DNA of 5,932 bases from an uncultured Collinsella sp. (GTDB lineage Bacteria; Actinomycetota; Coriobacteriia; Coriobacteriales; Coriobacteriaceae), in contig URWM01000109.1 in NCBI GenBank assembly GCA_900551655.1, positions 1-5,932 of the forward strand, given 5' to 3'. Below, piece by piece: positions 5,640 through 5,932 of this stretch. A program made the translations under genes and the position numbers. The notes below the pieces were generated by a model. The model saw only the letters and a program-made list of their open reading frames with translations, was not told the origin of the DNA and ran no database searches. Positions within the stretch are counted from its first letter, which is position 1. Each line of letters begins with the position of its first letter.

Positions 5640-5651
5640 AATAACCCGCAA

Positions 5652-5727
5652 GCGGACATGGCTCAGTTGGTAGAGCACAACCTTGCCAAGGTTGGGGTCG
5701 CGGGTTCGAGCCCCGTTGTCCGCTCCA
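5652..5727 (+). tRNA. tRNA-Gly (anticodon GCC), CCA encoded
   Basis: The acceptor stem is GCGGACA (5652-5658) with TGTCCGC (5717-5723), discriminator T5724 and an encoded CCA at 5725-5727. The D arm GCTC...GAGC is present. The anticodon arm CAACC-TTGCCAA-GGTTG places GCC at 5685-5687, reading GGC and GGU. The T arm GCGGG-TTCGAGC-CCCGT closes with one G-U pair. A second, truncated copy with identical visible sequence starts at 5878. Confidence 0.96.
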
Positions 5728-5737
5728 TTGCATTTCC

Positions 5738-5760
5738 GGACCGTTTAGGCGGTCCTTTTT
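5738..5760 (+). terminator. Terminator-like hairpin between tRNA-Gly and tRNA-Cys
   Basis: GGACCG (5738-5743) pairs with CGGTCC (5750-5755) around a 6-base loop, followed by five T residues (5756-5760). Only one base separates the T run from tRNA-Cys, which has no promoter of its own here, so the hairpin must allow read-through or act as a processing signal. Confidence 0.78.
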
Positions 5761-5761
5761 C

Positions 5762-5835
5762 GGCGAAGTGGCCAAGTGGTAAGGCAGAGGCCTGCAAAGC
5801 CTTTACCCCCGGTTCGAATCCGGGCTTCGCCTCCA
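5762..5835 (+). tRNA. tRNA-Cys (anticodon GCA), CCA encoded
   Basis: The acceptor stem is GGCGAAG (5762-5768) with CTTCGCC (5825-5831), discriminator T5832 (U73, an identity element for Cys) and an encoded CCA at 5833-5835. The anticodon arm GAGGC-CTGCAAA-GCCTT (one G-U pair) places GCA at 5794-5796. The T arm contains GGTTCGAATCC. Its 5' end is one base after the T run of the preceding hairpin, so it is presumably cotranscribed with tRNA-Gly. Confidence 0.96.
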
Positions 5836-5844
5836 GGCAACATC

Positions 5845-5871
5845 CGGGCGCTCCGGCGCCCGTTTTGTTTT
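5845..5871 (+). terminator. Terminator-like hairpin after tRNA-Cys
   Basis: CGGGCGC (5845-5851), loop TCCG, GCGCCCG (5856-5862), followed by TTTTGTTTT (5863-5871). This is a strong GC-rich intrinsic terminator structure. The next tRNA-Gly begins only six bases later with no promoter between, so it too may be leaky or used in RNA processing. Confidence 0.85.
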
Positions 5872-5877
5872 ACATAT

Positions 5878-5932
5878 GCGGACATGGCTCAGTTGGTAGA
5901 GCACAACCTTGCCAAGGTTGGGGTCGCGGGTT
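5878..5932 (+). tRNA. tRNA-Gly (anticodon GCC), second copy, truncated by the contig end
   Basis: These 55 bases are identical to 5652-5706, the first 55 bases of the complete tRNA-Gly. They cover the 5' acceptor strand, D arm, anticodon arm (GCC at 5911-5913) and the start of the T arm. The bases just before the two copies differ (A5651 versus T5877), so this is a separate gene at a different position. The 3' part lies beyond the window. Confidence 0.9.

Overview
The window looks like one complete short-read contig rather than a slice of a chromosome. Bases 1-33 are Nextera/Tn5 library adapter. The right end stops 55 bases into a second copy of a tRNA-Gly gene, exactly where an assembler would branch. 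Gene style (moderately GC-rich, ABC peptide-transporter genes with strong codon bias, CCA-encoding tRNAs, RsbU/RsbW-type regulators, hairpin-rich spacers) suggests a gut actinobacterium of the class Coriobacteriia, most likely Collinsella or a relative. That assignment is inference from sequence style, not from a search.

Layout, all genes on the + strand. (1) 34-1628: the 3' end of an oppD/dppD-like gene and a complete oppF/dppF-like gene, abutting with no gap; these are the two ATPases of a peptide ABC importer whose other subunits lie off the left edge. (2) 1629-2223: about 600 bases without a credible gene, holding two long nested inverted repeats (1643-1774 and 1955-2079), a pair of GC-rich hairpins (1839-1893) and a tRNA promoter. 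(3) 2224-2346: tRNA-Leu(GAG) and a strong terminator-like hairpin. (4) 2373-5546: a two-gene signalling unit, consisting of a PAS-GAF-(GAF-like)-PP2C phosphatase of the RsbU/SpoIIE type and a single protein joining a STAS anti-sigma-antagonist domain to an RsbW/SpoIIAB-type kinase domain. (5) 5594-5932: a second tRNA promoter with the same 21-base core as the first, then tRNA-Gly(GCC), tRNA-Cys(GCA) and a truncated second tRNA-Gly(GCC), separated by terminator-like hairpins.

The most interesting content is the partner-switch module. The phosphatase would sense a cytoplasmic signal through PAS/GAF domains and dephosphorylate the STAS serine; the kinase domain that would rephosphorylate that serine sits in the same polypeptide. 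No sigma factor is encoded beside it, so the controlled target is unknown. The phosphatase gene starts only 26 bases after the tRNA-Leu terminator, leaving no room for an ordinary promoter, so its expression may depend on read-through from the tRNA-Leu promoter.
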